From: an uncultured Cloacibacillus sp. | GTDB taxonomy: Bacteria > Synergistota > Synergistia > Synergistales > Synergistaceae | Direction of reading: 5' to 3' | NCBI GenBank assembly: GCA_900544635.1 | Contig: UQVV01000140.1 | Span: forward strand, 1-5,401 | Length of the DNA: 5,401 nucleotides | The notes under the pieces: generated by a model | Database searches by the model: none | The model's input: only the letters and a program-made list of their open reading frames with translations | What the model was told of the DNA's origin: nothing | Part shown: in pieces, positions 5,377 to 5,401 of the stretch | How the letters are laid out: each line of letters opens with the position of its first letter | How positions within the stretch are numbered: the stretch's first letter is position 1 | Made by a program: the position numbers and the translations under genes

Positions 5377-5401
5377 ATGCTAGAGCAAAGCATGGCATAT
5401 A
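5377..5401 (+). CDS. Start of a gene cut off by the window end
   Basis: About 30 bases after the predicted transcription start, ATG 5377 opens a frame reading MLEQSMAY up to the edge. The ribosome site is weak (GAGAG at 5361-5365, spacer of 11 bases). In-frame GTG codons at 5359 and 5365 and ATG 5392 are alternative starts. Eight residues are too few to name a product; the strong promoter is the main support. Confidence 0.4.

Overview
This GC-rich window comes from a bacterium and most resembles the phylum Synergistota (Cloacibacillus/Synergistes type). That placement is an inference. It rests on the pairing of a bacterial SUI1/YciH gene with an EFR1-type flavodoxin-ferredoxin gene, and on frequent ATA (Ile) and AGG/AGA (Arg) codons in otherwise GC-rich genes. 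No marker gene fixes it.

Left part (1-2220): a two-component operon on the + strand. It encodes an OmpR/PhoB-type response regulator (38-712) and, after one base, its membrane sensor histidine kinase (714-2057). Both look intact. The kinase would sense an envelope or extracellular signal and phosphorylate Asp51 of the regulator, which would then bind DNA. The regulated genes are not identifiable here. A compact bulged hairpin follows the kinase gene.

Middle (2221-2833): a broken EFR1-family gene, which normally fuses a flavodoxin-like domain to a two-[4Fe-4S] ferredoxin. The first 76 or so codons and the whole ferredoxin end are present. About 50 codons between them are missing and the reading frame shifts at the junction, inside a short GC repeat. 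A good internal ribosome site might still allow a free 79-residue ferredoxin to be made.

The next 1 kb (2834-3849) has no credible gene. It holds two ungapped 158-bp copies of a diverged direct repeat (about 80% identical by hand count), two short ATTCC...GGAAT palindromes in the same orientation, several other inverted repeats, and a very strong terminator for the gene that comes in from the right. A 12-base piece of the long repeat also occurs after the kinase gene.

Right part (3850-5401): a GNAT acetyltransferase gene on the - strand (3850-4605), with a perfect 12-bp palindrome just upstream of its ribosome site. Across an AT-rich divergent promoter region lies a + strand SUI1/YciH-family gene (4835-5266) with an unusual lysine-rich and acidic N-terminal extension. 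A near-consensus sigma-70 promoter (TTGACG-17-TATAAT) then leads into a gene cut off by the window end.

No clearly new multi-gene system is visible. The most interesting items are the deleted EFR1 gene with its possible surviving ferredoxin, and the unnamed intergenic repeat family.
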